DNA of 64,000 nucleotides from Desulfovibrio psychrotolerans (GCF_013340305.1 NZ_BLVP01000002.1:62001-126000), one strand, 5' to 3'. Numbered from the stretch's first letter, positions 1 to 9,063 are shown. The notes: generated from the sequence alone by a model not told the origin. A program made the numbers and translations.

Positions 1-189
1 TGCATGAATCGTGAAGGGGAAATGGACGGTAATTCCAATGCCCTTCACGCGATTCACAGCCTTCACACTGAAAATAGCCAATCCGAGAATAAAAAAACGC
101 ATCCCGACAGTCCCAGCCCCGCCAATATTCAGGAAGGCAGAGATTGGCATTACGCTGAAGACGGTACAAAACGGGTGGCGATCATATGA
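1..189 (+). CDS. 3' end of an unrecognised protein (partial or short)
   Basis: The frame is open from the left edge of the window and stops at 187-189. The visible 61-62 residues are polar and low in hydrophobics (HAIHSLHTENSQ, then SENKKTHPDS, ending GTKRVAII), which looks like a C-terminal tail rather than a whole domain. Its stop overlaps the start of the next gene (ATGA at 186-189), so the two are probably translationally coupled. I cannot tell whether the ATG at position 4 is the true start or an internal Met of a longer protein beginning outside the window. No function can be assigned; the context of small element-type genes before a restriction operon suggests mobile-element DNA. Confidence 0.5.
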   Translation, partial: CMNREGEMDGNSNALHAIHSLHTENSQSENKKTHPDSPSPANIQEGRDWHYAEDGTKRVAII

Positions 190-545
190 CCATGCTCGCA
201 GACCTCGAAGACCGTGGATGCCACCTCTTTCTTGATGACACAGGGCAAATGCACTTGGAGGCTTCCGCGTCCGTCTCTCCTGAAGTGTGGGACGGGGTCG
301 TCTTCTTCGTGCGCCAGAACAGGCAAGCGATCCTCGCAGAGTTGCAAAAGAGTTCGGGCGAGAATGATTGGGTGGGGCTTGGCATTATGCTGCCCCACCC
401 AAGCCCAAGGGGGGGTATCTGTGAGCCTGCGGAACTGGTCCGGCATGTATCCGGGAGATACTGCTTGCAGCGCATAGACGGAGTCTTGCTAACTGTTCCC
501 CAACAGTGGGCAATAGAGCGTGCGGCGGATTCCCATCCAGGTTGA
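186..545 (+). CDS. Small protein with TubC-N docking-like N-terminus
   Basis: The first ~55 residues (MLADLEDRGCHLFLDDTG, then SPEVWDGVVFFVRQNRQAIL) match the layout of TubC N-terminal docking domains: a leading helix with L-x-x-L-x-x-RG, a beta hairpin of the form xLxLDxxG, then a helix with R-x-x-K/R-xx-ILAEL. The remaining ~60 residues include CEPAELVRHVSGRYC and AIERAAD. Known TubC-N domains mediate protein-protein docking in peptide/polyketide synthetases, but standalone copies are common next to replication genes of integrative elements and phages, where the role is unknown. Start overlaps the preceding stop by 4 bases. The assignment rests on pattern resemblance only; the existence of a gene is more certain than the domain name. 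Confidence 0.55.
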   Translation: MTMLADLEDRGCHLFLDDTGQMHLEASASVSPEVWDGVVFFVRQNRQAILAELQKSSGENDWVGLGIMLPHPSPRGGICEPAELVRHVSGRYCLQRIDGVLLTVPQQWAIERAADSHPG

Positions 546-581
546 GCTTAGTGGATTAGTAATTCAAATCCTTACGTTTTT

Positions 582-609
582 TTGACACCGAAAGCGCGTG
601 TAATATTTT
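582..609 (+). promoter_or_regulatory. Sigma-70-type promoter upstream of leader RNA and hsdM
   Basis: A perfect -35 TTGACA (582-587) is followed after 16 bp by TATTTT (604-609). Initiation near 616 would produce a leader of roughly 145 nt before hsdM, containing two hairpins and a U-tract. It is the only good promoter seen ahead of the restriction operon. Confidence 0.55.
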
Positions 610-615
610 GATATT

Positions 616-694
616 ATTATGTTTATGTATGCAAAGTGTGACGATTGGTTATGGTCGCACTACCCATTGGCTGCTTTCAATGCAGCCTTTTTTT
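616..694 (+). ncRNA. Candidate small RNA or attenuator leader of the hsd operon
   Basis: Starting just after the promoter, the sequence folds into two hairpins. Hairpin 1 pairs 635-642 (AGTGTGAC) with 654-661 (GTCGCACT), 8 bp with one G-U. Hairpin 2 pairs 669-674 (GGCTGC) with 682-687 (GCAGCC) and is followed by seven T (688-694), i.e. an intrinsic terminator. The product would be a ~79-nt RNA ending 65 bp before hsdM. It may be an independent sRNA, or a leader through which the polymerase must read to express the restriction genes. Confidence 0.4.
669..694 (+). terminator. Intrinsic terminator between promoter and hsdM
   Basis: GGCTGC/GCAGCC stem with a 7-nt loop and a T7 tract. Its position between the promoter at 582-609 and the hsdM start at 760 makes it a possible attenuator. 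Confidence 0.6.
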
Positions 695-759
695 GTCTAT
701 ACATCCAGAGGTTCCATATTCACCATCATATACGCAACACAACCGGATACTTGAACACC

Positions 760-2253
760 ATGACGACACACGCCGTACTGACACAGCAGCAGCTTGAGCG
801 CCATCTCTGGGGCGCAGCAGATATCCTCCGTGGCAAGATCGACAGCTCGGACTACAAGCACTACATCTTCGGGCTTCTCTTCTTCAAACGTCTCTCCGAT
901 GTGTGGGAGGAAGAGTACGAACAGCGCATGAAGGAGTTCGGCGACCACGAAATGGCAGCCGACCCTGACGAGCACCGCTTCCACATCCCTGCGGGGAGCT
1001 TTTGGGGGGATGTGCGCAAGGTTGCCACCAACATCGGGGAAGAATTGAATAAGTCCTTCCATGCCATTGAAGATGCCAACCAGCGACTGCTGGGTGTGTT
1101 TCAGGACGTGGACTTCAACAACAAGGAACGCTTCCCCGATGCCACGCTGGAGAGGCTGCTCCAGCATTTCGATAGGTTCCGCTTACGCCGTTGCGATGTC
1201 ACGGCGGATATGCTCGGTAATGCCTACGAATATCTTATCGCCCAGTTCGCGGATGATGCGGGTAAGAAGGGTGGCGAGTTCTACACCCCCAAGCAGGTAG
1301 TGAAGCTCATTGTGGAGGTTCTGGAGCCTGAACCCAACATGAGCATCTACGACCCCACCTGTGGCTCCGGCGGTATGCTGCTGGAAGCCTTCCATTATAT
1401 TGAACGCAAGGGCGGCAATGCCAAGTCGTTGCGTATGTTCGGGCAGGAAATGAACCTGAACACATGGGCCATCTGCAAGATGAATCTGTTCCTGCATGAT
1501 AAGGATGATGGCGACATCAAGCGCGGTGATACCCTGCGCGACCCCAAGCATCTGGTGGGCGAAAGCAGGTCGCTGATGACCTTTGACCGCGTTATCGCCA
1601 ACCCGCCCTTCTCGCTGAAGGAATGGGGGAACGAGATATGGTCCAAGGGTGACCCCTTCCAGCGCGACAAGTACGGCTGCCCGCCCAAGTCCTACGGCGA
1701 CCTTGCCTTTGTGCAGCACATGGTAGCCAGCCTGAACGAGAACGGGCGCATGGGCGTGGTGCTGCCCCATGGCATTCTGTTCCGCAGCGGTGCGGAAGGG
1801 ACGATACGCGAAGGCCTGTTGCGGGATGATCTGGTAGAGGCCGTTATCGGGCTTGCCAACAACCTCTTCTACGGTACGGGCATCCCCGCCTGTGTGCTGG
1901 TGCTGAACCGGAACAAGCCGCAGGAGCGTAAGGGCAAGGTGCTCATTGTAAACGGCGAGAAGGAATTCAAGGAAGGCAAGAACCAGAACTCACTGAGTGA
2001 TGAGAACGTGCAGCGCATGGTTGGGGCTTTTAAGGCGTTCGCGGATGAAGAGATGTTCGCCCGTGTGGTGGAGCTGGATGAGATTGCGGGGAATGATTGG
2101 AACCTGAACATTGCACGGTATGTGGATACCAACCCTCCGGCAGAGAAGATTGATACGGCGGCGGAGCTGCGGAAGCTGAAGGAACTGACGGCGAAGCGTG
2201 ATGCAGCGGAAGCGGTGATGATGCGGTATCTGGAGGAGTTGGGGTATGAGTAG
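760..2253 (+). CDS. hsdM: Type I restriction-modification system, DNA methyltransferase (M) subunit
   Basis: N6-adenine methyltransferase subunit, acting in M2S1 (methylase) or R2M2S1 (nuclease) complexes. The 497-aa product has the HsdM_N helical domain at ~10-150, then GGEFYTPKQVVKLIVEVL at the start of the catalytic domain, SAM-binding motif I (DPTCGSGGMLLEA, ~198-210) and catalytic motif IV NPPF (~280). The ATG at 760 begins MTTHAVLTQQQLERHLWGAA as in the family; an in-frame TTG at 751 is an alternative, and neither has a strong Shine-Dalgarno. The 3' end overlaps hsdS by 8 bp. Length and motifs are intact, so it is likely active. Confidence 0.95.
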   Translation: MTTHAVLTQQQLERHLWGAADILRGKIDSSDYKHYIFGLLFFKRLSDVWEEEYEQRMKEFGDHEMAADPDEHRFHIPAGSFWGDVRKVATNIGEELNKSFHAIEDANQRLLGVFQDVDFNNKERFPDATLERLLQHFDRFRLRRCDVTADMLGNAYEYLIAQFADDAGKKGGEFYTPKQVVKLIVEVLEPEPNMSIYDPTCGSGGMLLEAFHYIERKGGNAKSLRMFGQEMNLNTWAICKMNLFLHDKDDGDIKRGDTLRDPKHLVGESRSLMTFDRVIANPPFSLKEWGNEIWSKGDPFQRDKYGCPPKSYGDLAFVQHMVASLNENGRMGVVLPHGILFRSGAEGTIREGLLRDDLVEAVIGLANNLFYGTGIPACVLVLNRNKPQERKGKVLIVNGEKEFKEGKNQNSLSDENVQRMVGAFKAFADEEMFARVVELDEIAGNDWNLNIARYVDTNPPAEKIDTAAELRKLKELTAKRDAAEAVMMRYLEELGYE

Positions 2254-3418
2254 GGTGCCGGATGGGTGGAGTGAAGGGGTTGTTTCGGATTTTATAGATG
2301 TGAATCCGAGGCGTTCTATTCCAAAGGACATGATCGTACCCTTTGTCGAGATGGCGGCTGTTGAGCCGGAGTCACCTTCCATTTGTTTCTTGTCTGAGCG
2401 GTTGGCTTCGTCCTCAGGGGCCAAATTTAGGGACGGGGATACGTTGTTCGCGCGTATTACTCCCTGTGCTGAGAACGGCAAGGGGGCCTACGTTCAGGGC
2501 GTAGGGGACTATGCTCAGGGGTCAACAGAATTCATTGTGCTGGCTCCCAAACGGGGAGTTGATGGTAAGTATACATATTACCTATCAAAGTCTGCTGCTG
2601 TTCATGGATATGCTATTGCCAAAATGGAAGGCACCTCTGGAAGGCAGCGCGTTCCTAACAGGGTCTTTGACGAAATTAGTGTGGCTCTCCCCCCCCTCCC
2701 AGAACAAAAGAAAATCGCCGCCATCCTCAGCAGCGTGGATGATGCCATTGCCGCTACACAGGCCGCCATAGACCAGACCCGCAAGGTCAAGGAAGGCTTG
2801 CTGCAAGACCTGATTATTCAAGACTCATGTGCGAGGAGTGTTTTGTTGGACGAAGTGGCAACTCGGAAGACAGGGCATACCCCAAAGAAGCAACATGATG
2901 AGTACTGGAATGGAGGAGTGAAATGGATATCTCTTCAGGATTCGAAAAATCTAGACAAGGTCTATATTTCAGAGACTGCTGTAGAGATAAGCGATGCGGG
3001 GCTGGCAAATTCATCTGCTGTTCTGCTGCCAGAGAACACGGTTGTTCTGTCGCGTGATGCTGGTGTTGGTAAAAGCGCAATCATGAATGAGCCAATGGCA
3101 GTAAGTCAGCACTTCGTTGCATGGATATGTGGTGATAGGCTGGATTATCACTATCTTTACTATTGGTTGCAGAAGATGAAACCAGTGTTTGAAAGTGTTG
3201 CGATGGGGAGTACTATCAAAACCATCGGCATGCCATTTTTTAAGAAGATGAAAATTTCTTTGCCTTCGATGTCTAAACAGGTCGAGGCTGCAAGGCTGTT
3301 GTTGGCTACTGATATGGCTATTGCAAAACACGAAGGAATAATTTTGAAATTACGAGATGTTAAGCGTGGCCTCATGCAAGACCTTCTCTCCGGCTCTGTC
3401 CGCGTCACAACGCCATAG
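2246..3418 (+). CDS. hsdS: Type I restriction-modification system, specificity (S) subunit
   Basis: Determines the bipartite DNA target of the HsdMRS complex. The 390-aa protein has two target-recognition domains (~1-150 and ~200-345), separated by the conserved helical spacer LPPLPEQKKIAAILSSVDDA...IDQTRKVKEGLLQDLI (~150-190), and closes with a second spacer-like helix (VKRGLMQDLLSGSVRV). The recognition domains are visibly AT-richer than the flanking hsdM and hsdR, typical of TRD shuffling by horizontal exchange. ATG at 2246 overlaps hsdM by 8 bp. Target sequence cannot be predicted by eye. Confidence 0.93.
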   Translation: MSRVPDGWSEGVVSDFIDVNPRRSIPKDMIVPFVEMAAVEPESPSICFLSERLASSSGAKFRDGDTLFARITPCAENGKGAYVQGVGDYAQGSTEFIVLAPKRGVDGKYTYYLSKSAAVHGYAIAKMEGTSGRQRVPNRVFDEISVALPPLPEQKKIAAILSSVDDAIAATQAAIDQTRKVKEGLLQDLIIQDSCARSVLLDEVATRKTGHTPKKQHDEYWNGGVKWISLQDSKNLDKVYISETAVEISDAGLANSSAVLLPENTVVLSRDAGVGKSAIMNEPMAVSQHFVAWICGDRLDYHYLYYWLQKMKPVFESVAMGSTIKTIGMPFFKKMKISLPSMSKQVEAARLLLATDMAIAKHEGIILKLRDVKRGLMQDLLSGSVRVTTP

Positions 3419-3433
3419 CCAACAGGGGGCGCT

Positions 3434-6400
3434 ATGTTGTCTGGTCCTGAAGATTGGTTTGCCGAATCACCGTGCCTGAACTTCCTCCAGCAGCTCGGCT
3501 ACACATGGTTGAAGCCGGAGCAGAATGAGGCGGCACGCGATGGCCTGAATCAGGTGCTGCTGCGGGATGACCTGCTGGCGGCCCTGCAACGCATTAACGG
3601 CATATCGCTTCAGGATGCCAAGGCCGTGTACAGCGACCTGTTGAACCTGCATGACAACGAGACATGGTTGGCAGTGCAGCGCGGCAATTACAGCCGCACG
3701 GTTGAAGGGGAGAGCAAGAAAAAGACGGTGCGCTGCATCGACTTTCTCAATCCTGCCAACAACACCTTCACCGTCACCAACCAGCTCACGGTTCAGGCCC
3801 AGCATACCCGCAGACCGGACATCGTGGTCTATGTGAACGGCATCCCCCTTGTTGTCATAGAGGCAAAAAGCCCCGTCTCCTACAAGGACAAAGCCTCTCA
3901 GGCCTACGAACAGATTCGGCAGTATCAGGAACAGATTCCCCGCCTTTTCTACTCCAACGCCTTCAACATCATTACGGACGGGCAGTTCCTGCTCTACGGT
4001 GCTACCGGAGCCAAGGCGGACTACTGGGGCAAGTGGAAGGACCCGTGGCCCCGCAAGCGTGAGGAGTTCGAAACGGACTTCGAATGCGGCTTGTACAGTC
4101 TGCTGGAGCCTTCCAGACTGCTGGACCTCATTGCCCACTTCATCGTGTTTGAAACACGGGAAGGCACGGTAGTGAAGAAGATGTGTCGCTACCAGCAGTT
4201 CCGTGCCGTGAACCGCATTGTGCAGCGCGTGGTAGAGGGCAAGCATCGCAAGGGGCTTGTGTGGCACACGCAGGGCAGCGGCAAGTCGCTCACCATGGTC
4301 ATGGCGGCGCTCAAGCTGAAAACGCACCTCACCCTGCAAAGCCCAGAACTGGAAAGCCCCAACCTGCTGGTGCTCACGGACCGCATTGACCTTGATGACC
4401 AGATAGCCGCCACCTTCATTGCCTGTGGTCTCCCCAATCCCACCCAGATCAAGACCCTTGGCGACCTGCGGAGCGCGGTACACAGGGAGACGGTGGGCAT
4501 GACGCTGCTTTCCACCATCTTTAAGTTCGAAGGTTCCGAGCGCCCTGTGCCCAACAGTGCCAACTGGATTCTGCTGATAGACGAATGCCACCGCACACAG
4601 GAAAAGGACCTTGGAGCCTACCTGCGTAAAACCCTGCCGGAGGCGCGGTTCTTCGGGTTTACCGGAACGCCTGTCAAGAAGACCGATGTTGATACCTACG
4701 CCAACTTCAGCCCCGCAGGGGAGGCGTATCTGGACAAGTACGGGATAGACGATGCCGTGGCGGATGGGGCCACCGTGCCCATCAACTACACCTCCCGCCG
4801 TACCGATTGGCAGGTGGACCCTGAGCGGCTGGACATTCTGTTCGACCAGTGGTTCGCCAAGGAGCCGGAGGAGACCATAGCCCGCATCAAGGCGCAGGGC
4901 GTGACCATGGCGGATATTGTACGCCATCCCCGCCGCATTGAGCTGATTGCCTATGACATGTGGACGCACTTTTGCGCCTACGCCAAGCCGGATGGATTCA
5001 AGGGGCAGGTGGTAGCCATAGACCGCACGGCGGTCATTCTCTACAAGCGGGCCTTCAATGACCTCATTGCCAAAGAGCTGGTAGCGCAGGGCATGGACCC
5101 TGCCGAGGCGGAACGGGAGGTGGATAGCTATACCGAGTGCGTCTACTCCTCCAGTCAGGACGATGCCAAGCCGTCTGATGACCTGTGGACGGATGGCATA
5201 CGTGAAGACCTGCGCCGCTACGCCCTGCCGCGTGGCACCCGCACGGAGACCAACGTCAAGGACGACTTCAAGGCGGCGGACCGGCCCCCCTACCTGCTCA
5301 TCGTGTGCAGCAAGCTGCTGACAGGATTCGATGCACCGCGTGAGAGCGTGATGTATCTGGATAATCCGCTCAAGGAACACAACCTGCTTCAGGCCATTGC
5401 CCGCACCAACCGTGTATGCGGCCCGCAGAAACAGAACGGGCTGATTGTGGACTACATCGGCGTGACCAAGAACCTTACTGCCGCACTGGAGTCTTACCGC
5501 ACGGAAGATGTGCAGAACGCAATGCGTGATGTGGAGGCCCTGCGTCAGGCCCTGCGGGCTGCCCATGCGGAAATCAGGGACATCATCAAGCAGTACCGCA
5601 AGGGCGGCTCCAAAAAGGATGCACTGCGCAGCGAGTTTCTGGCCCTCATTCAGGCACTGGGCACGGAGGACGCATGGTTTACGTTCAGCCGCAAGGCGCG
5701 GGCGTTCATCAAGGCCTATGAGGTGCTCAGTCCCGACCCTGAAGTCCTTAAGTACAGCGAGGACATGAAGTGGGTAGCCATGTTCCTGCCCTATGCCACC
5801 CGCCATTTCGAACAGCGGGAAGATGCCAGCCTCAAGGACTACAGCGCCAAGATACGCGAGATGCTGGAGCGCCATCTGGAGGTCACGGGCATCTCCACGG
5901 TTATCAAGCTGCGTACCCTGACCGACCCTGACTACTGGGAAGACTTTGACCAGCAGGACAAGACCAAGGAAGACTTGCAGGAGGCGGCCATACGCAAGGC
6001 CACGGAGCTGCGGCGGGAACTGGTGGAACGTGTGACCGAGAACCCCTTGCAGTTCGGCCCATTCTCCGAACGTGTGCTGGCAATTATCGAGCGGATGCGT
6101 AAGGGACAGGCCGACTTTGCGGAGGAGCTGAAGCGGCTGGAGCAGCTTGCCAAGGAACTGATGGAGGAGACCACACCCAAGGGGCCGCTGGATGTGCGTG
6201 CCCATGGGGTCTACAAGATTCTGGAAGCCTTCTCGGCAAATTTCGGTGCAGTGGGTGGTAGTGACGGCACGGGCAACGGCGGAGAGTCCGGTGCTGCGTC
6301 CGGTGGCATAAACGGCGGCCTGAACCATCTACAGGAACTTGCCAAGTCTATAGACGCCCTGTACGCCTCTGACGAATCCGCTCCCCCCGGCTGGCACACC

Positions 6401-6535
6401 ATGGAACAGGTCAAAAAGGACCTGCGGCAGTCCGTGCGGCGTATCGTGGTGGATGGCGGTCTCAAGCAGTTCTGGAAAGACATTCCCCCCAAAGTGGAAG
6501 AGTACGCCCTTCAGAAATACGTGAAGCTGTGTTGA
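3434..6535 (+). CDS. hsdR: Type I restriction-modification system, restriction/translocase (R) subunit
   Basis: ATP-dependent DNA translocase and endonuclease. The 1033-aa protein has an N-terminal PD-(D/E)xK nuclease (RRPDIVVYVNGIPLVVIEAKSP, ~126-147), Walker A HTQGSGKSLTM (~277-287), DECH box LIDECHRTQ (~381-389), motif III FGFTGTP, and RecA2 motifs near LLTGFDAPRESVMYLDNPL and QAIARTNRV. A glycine/serine-rich segment near ~935-965 (GSDGTGNGGESGAASGG) looks like a linker to the C-terminal helical region that binds HsdM. Start ATG at 3434 follows AGGGGG. No frameshift seen. Confidence 0.96.
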   Translation: MLSGPEDWFAESPCLNFLQQLGYTWLKPEQNEAARDGLNQVLLRDDLLAALQRINGISLQDAKAVYSDLLNLHDNETWLAVQRGNYSRTVEGESKKKTVRCIDFLNPANNTFTVTNQLTVQAQHTRRPDIVVYVNGIPLVVIEAKSPVSYKDKASQAYEQIRQYQEQIPRLFYSNAFNIITDGQFLLYGATGAKADYWGKWKDPWPRKREEFETDFECGLYSLLEPSRLLDLIAHFIVFETREGTVVKKMCRYQQFRAVNRIVQRVVEGKHRKGLVWHTQGSGKSLTMVMAALKLKTHLTLQSPELESPNLLVLTDRIDLDDQIAATFIACGLPNPTQIKTLGDLRSAVHRETVGMTLLSTIFKFEGSERPVPNSANWILLIDECHRTQEKDLGAYLRKTLPEARFFGFTGTPVKKTDVDTYANFSPAGEAYLDKYGIDDAVADGATVPINYTSRRTDWQVDPERLDILFDQWFAKEPEETIARIKAQGVTMADIVRHPRRIELIAYDMWTHFCAYAKPDGFKGQVVAIDRTAVILYKRAFNDLIAKELVAQGMDPAEAEREVDSYTECVYSSSQDDAKPSDDLWTDGIREDLRRYALPRGTRTETNVKDDFKAADRPPYLLIVCSKLLTGFDAPRESVMYLDNPLKEHNLLQAIARTNRVCGPQKQNGLIVDYIGVTKNLTAALESYRTEDVQNAMRDVEALRQALRAAHAEIRDIIKQYRKGGSKKDALRSEFLALIQALGTEDAWFTFSRKARAFIKAYEVLSPDPEVLKYSEDMKWVAMFLPYATRHFEQREDASLKDYSAKIREMLERHLEVTGISTVIKLRTLTDPDYWEDFDQQDKTKEDLQEAAIRKATELRRELVERVTENPLQFGPFSERVLAIIERMRKGQADFAEELKRLEQLAKELMEETTPKGPLDVRAHGVYKILEAFSANFGAVGGSDGTGNGGESGAASGGINGGLNHLQELAKSIDALYASDESAPPGWHTMEQVKKDLRQSVRRIVVDGGLKQFWKDIPPKVEEYALQKYVKLC

Positions 6536-6544
6536 GGTGGTGTT

Positions 6545-7078
6545 ATGCGATTTGATAAAACTAGAAATGATATTATTTTAGGGTCGCTTGGAGATATTCG
6601 CAGGAGGACTATGGCACATAAGATAGAACTTGGTAACGCCATAGTACATGCCTGTGACGTGACGTTGAGTCATGGCCCATTTGCGCTGAATGGTTTGTAT
6701 AGAATGGTGCGCCGTGGTGACTTTTCTTACTTTAGATTTAACGAAGATTCTTTTGTTAAATTTGTTGTTGATAACTATCCGATAGTTTTTTCGAGAGATT
6801 TTGGAGCGTTTTCGCCGATTCCATGCTGCGCGGGGATGAGGTCTTCGCGCAGGTACTCTGGGCAAGGTGTTGTTGATGAGATTGTTTGTATATATGATTC
6901 TCTGTCAGATGCGGACATAGAAAGGTTGTATAATGTCGCTGCGAGAGGGCATTATGAATTTCAAAGTGTGATGAAGTCTTTGAAGTTATATGACGAAGAG
7001 TATGGCCGTTTGGGCGTTCCTCAAGATCCAAATTACCATAAAAAGAACTACAGGCTGAAAAATAGGCGTAGGCCATAA
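6545..7078 (+). CDS. Unrecognised AT-rich protein in the hsd operon
   Basis: 177-aa protein lying 9 bp after hsdR and directly abutting the metallopeptidase gene, so it is an operon member. ATG at 6545 follows GAGGTGG. It is rich in aromatic and basic residues (RRGDFSYFRFNEDSFVKFVVDN, ending HKKNYRLKNRRRP) with no signal peptide or membrane segment. Codon use is strikingly AT-rich compared with hsdR and the following gene, indicating recent acquisition. I recognise no domain. Accessory genes between hsdR and a YgjP protease sometimes encode anti-restriction control or additional defence effectors, but nothing in the sequence proves either. Confidence 0.75.
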   Translation: MRFDKTRNDIILGSLGDIRRRTMAHKIELGNAIVHACDVTLSHGPFALNGLYRMVRRGDFSYFRFNEDSFVKFVVDNYPIVFSRDFGAFSPIPCCAGMRSSRRYSGQGVVDEIVCIYDSLSDADIERLYNVAARGHYEFQSVMKSLKLYDEEYGRLGVPQDPNYHKKNYRLKNRRRP

Positions 7079-7810
7079 GTGCCAAATGTATTGTTAGTCG
7101 GCTCTACAGCCATCTCCTACTCTGTCAGCCGCAGTGAGGTATCATCCAAGCGGCGCATCATCGTCACGCCCGATACCGTGGAGGTCATCATCCCCAGTGG
7201 TGCGGATGAAGCCTCTGCCCATGCCTTCATTCATGCCCGCAGACGGTGGGTGTATGAAAAGCGGGAAGAGCTGCTCCGGCTGGGTGGTCTTGATGGTCCG
7301 TGGCCCGGTCGGTTTGTCTCCGGTGCCAAGGTCATGTTCCGTGGCAGACGCATGAAGCTGCATGTGGCCCGCAGTGACAGGGAGCGGGGGGTACGCTACA
7401 GCAACGGCTTTTACGTCCATGTTCCGCCCTACGTGAAGGAAGGACTGGAAGAGAGCTATGCAAAGAAGGCCCTGACGGCATGGCTCAAGGAGCGGGTGCG
7501 GGACGATGCGCGGGAGTTTGCCGCACGATATGGCAGAAAGATTGATCTGGCCCCCAAGGACATCCGTGTGAAGGACCAGAAGCACCTGTGGGGGAGCTGC
7601 GGCAAGGACGGCATTATCAACCTGAACTGGCGGCTGGTGTTCGCCCCCAAGCCTGTCCTTGAATACGCCGTGGTCCATGAGCTGTGCCATCTGCGCCACC
7701 GCAATCACGATGCGTCTTTCTGGTCTCTGCTACGCTCCCTGCTGCCCGACTACCCAGAGCGCAAGGCATGGCTGGAGAAGAATGAGAAACACGTGGGAGC
7801 GGACGGGTAG
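7079..7810 (+). CDS. YgjP-like (DUF45) zinc metallopeptidase
   Basis: 243-aa DUF45/WLM-type metal-dependent hydrolase. The zinc motif VVHELCHLRHRNHDASFW (~198-215) gives HExxH plus a downstream third ligand, and the upstream WGSCGKDGIINLNWRLVFAP is the family's other signature. Members are cytoplasmic minigluzincins frequently encoded with type I restriction genes; a role in HsdR proteolysis or restriction alleviation is speculation. The GTG at 7079 is immediately after the previous stop (TAAGTG), implying coupled translation. Ends 11 bp before the convergent mcrC. Confidence 0.85.
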   Translation: MPNVLLVGSTAISYSVSRSEVSSKRRIIVTPDTVEVIIPSGADEASAHAFIHARRRWVYEKREELLRLGGLDGPWPGRFVSGAKVMFRGRRMKLHVARSDRERGVRYSNGFYVHVPPYVKEGLEESYAKKALTAWLKERVRDDAREFAARYGRKIDLAPKDIRVKDQKHLWGSCGKDGIINLNWRLVFAPKPVLEYAVVHELCHLRHRNHDASFWSLLRSLLPDYPERKAWLEKNEKHVGADG

Positions 7811-7821
7811 GGCTTGTCGGC

Positions 7822-9063
7822 CTACCTGCACAATAAAAATGTCTCCAATGAAAATGGAATGATATGAAGCGTCAGTGCCTTTCCTCGGAGATCAAATTGA
7901 AATTGCATTGAAGACAAGAGTCCATACGCCCCTATCTGGGGGTAAATAATGTATGCAGCACAGGTATCCAGTACTTGCATGTAGGAGAATAGCTGGTACT
8001 GGTCGGCATTGTTCGGCTTGCCCTCCTGAGGCAATTTCCACTTCGCATCGGCAACGATAGGTGTGCCTCCATCATGAAAGACATAGTCAGGTCGTGGCCT
8101 GCCAAGTTTTTTGAACCATGGTAGGCTTTTTTGTGGAGCCAGATTGGATACGGCACTATCCTCGCTAAGGCATCTCTCAACTGTTTTCTCAAATAGGTTC
8201 GCCATGTTGAATAGGATTGCCGTGGTAGCCTCTCCGCCTGTTTTCGGTATGGGGGGGGAGAGGAGGATGTACCGGGCGGTTCTCAGGGCATCAGCATAGT
8301 AGCGCATATGCCTATCGTTGCGGCATTGGTCAAAGTGTCGTTTTTCAGGGAAGGGGATGGTCGATATGTCGTCCATTAGGGGCAAGAGCTGCGAGGCAAG
8401 CTTCTTGTTTTGGCTGTCCTTTGATATGCGATATGCCTTTTGCACGGCAGTGGTGAGAAGTCTGTTTTCGATGCAGTCCGCGCAATACTCGTCATAACGG
8501 CAATAGTGCCTGTGACTCGTTGTCGGGTTTTTTCTCACATGGCGTGGGAAATGGATTCGTCCTCTCAGGGTGGTAAGGTTCATTTCCGTGGAGACGTAAT
8601 CCTTCCTTAGACCTCTTCGCGTCAGCTCCTGGGCTTCTCTAAGAAAGGAGTGAATGAAGACTTCCAGCAGGGAATAGTCCCCCGTCTGCAGCTTGGCTGA
8701 AGCGGATTGTCGGTATGAAATGAGTCCTGCCTTTTGCAGCATCTGGAGTAGTAAGTTTCTGGCTTTTTCCTGCTGAATTGTCGTTGCGTTTTCGATGTCC
8801 AACTCTTTGAATATCTTGGGGAGGATTTCGATAACGGTCCCGTCGGAAGTTTGAACAACGCCGACATAGCGCCACGAAACAAGCCTGTTGCCTCTCAGAG
8901 GAGTAAAAATATATTTGTCTTCATTGTCGATGGCTTCGTCAGCACCATGGACGTATACCGCCTGAGAGACAAGCTCTACCAACTCCTTTTGGGCTGCATG
9001 GCTAATGCTCCCGGTCGGAAAGGGTGTGCTCTCGAATACCGTGAGCCGGTGTCTATGCATCAT
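7822..9063 (-). CDS. mcrC: McrC-like nuclease subunit of a modification-dependent restriction system
   Basis: 413-aa McrC-family protein supplying the nuclease for the McrB GTPase motor. N-terminal beta-rich region starts LTVFESTPFPTG; the C-terminal PD-(D/E)xK nuclease is visible as RPRPDYVFHDGGTPIVADAKWKL (~330-352), with D and D-A-K as catalytic residues. Start at 9063 (or 9060) overlaps the mcrB stop; a GAAGG lies upstream of the paired ATGs. The gene is convergent with the type I operon, ending 11 bp from it. Confidence 0.9.
   Translation of the reverse strand: MMHRHRLTVFESTPFPTGSISHAAQKELVELVSQAVYVHGADEAIDNEDKYIFTPLRGNRLVSWRYVGVVQTSDGTVIEILPKIFKELDIENATTIQQEKARNLLLQMLQKAGLISYRQSASAKLQTGDYSLLEVFIHSFLREAQELTRRGLRKDYVSTEMNLTTLRGRIHFPRHVRKNPTTSHRHYCRYDEYCADCIENRLLTTAVQKAYRISKDSQNKKLASQLLPLMDDISTIPFPEKRHFDQCRNDRHMRYYADALRTARYILLSPPIPKTGGEATTAILFNMANLFEKTVERCLSEDSAVSNLAPQKSLPWFKKLGRPRPDYVFHDGGTPIVADAKWKLPQEGKPNNADQYQLFSYMQVLDTCAAYIIYPQIGAYGLLSSMQFQFDLRGKALTLHIIPFSLETFLLCR

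Noticed and set aside
556-575. tRNA-like T-loop text (TTCAAATCC) that could mark an attachment site
   Set aside because: No acceptor stem, anticodon arm or integrase seen; too short to support an att site.
3467-6328. Very long open frame antisense to hsdR (about 950 codons)
   Set aside because: Composition (His/Val/Gly/Leu-rich) is that expected from a GC-rich gene read in its complementary frame; hsdR has complete motifs.
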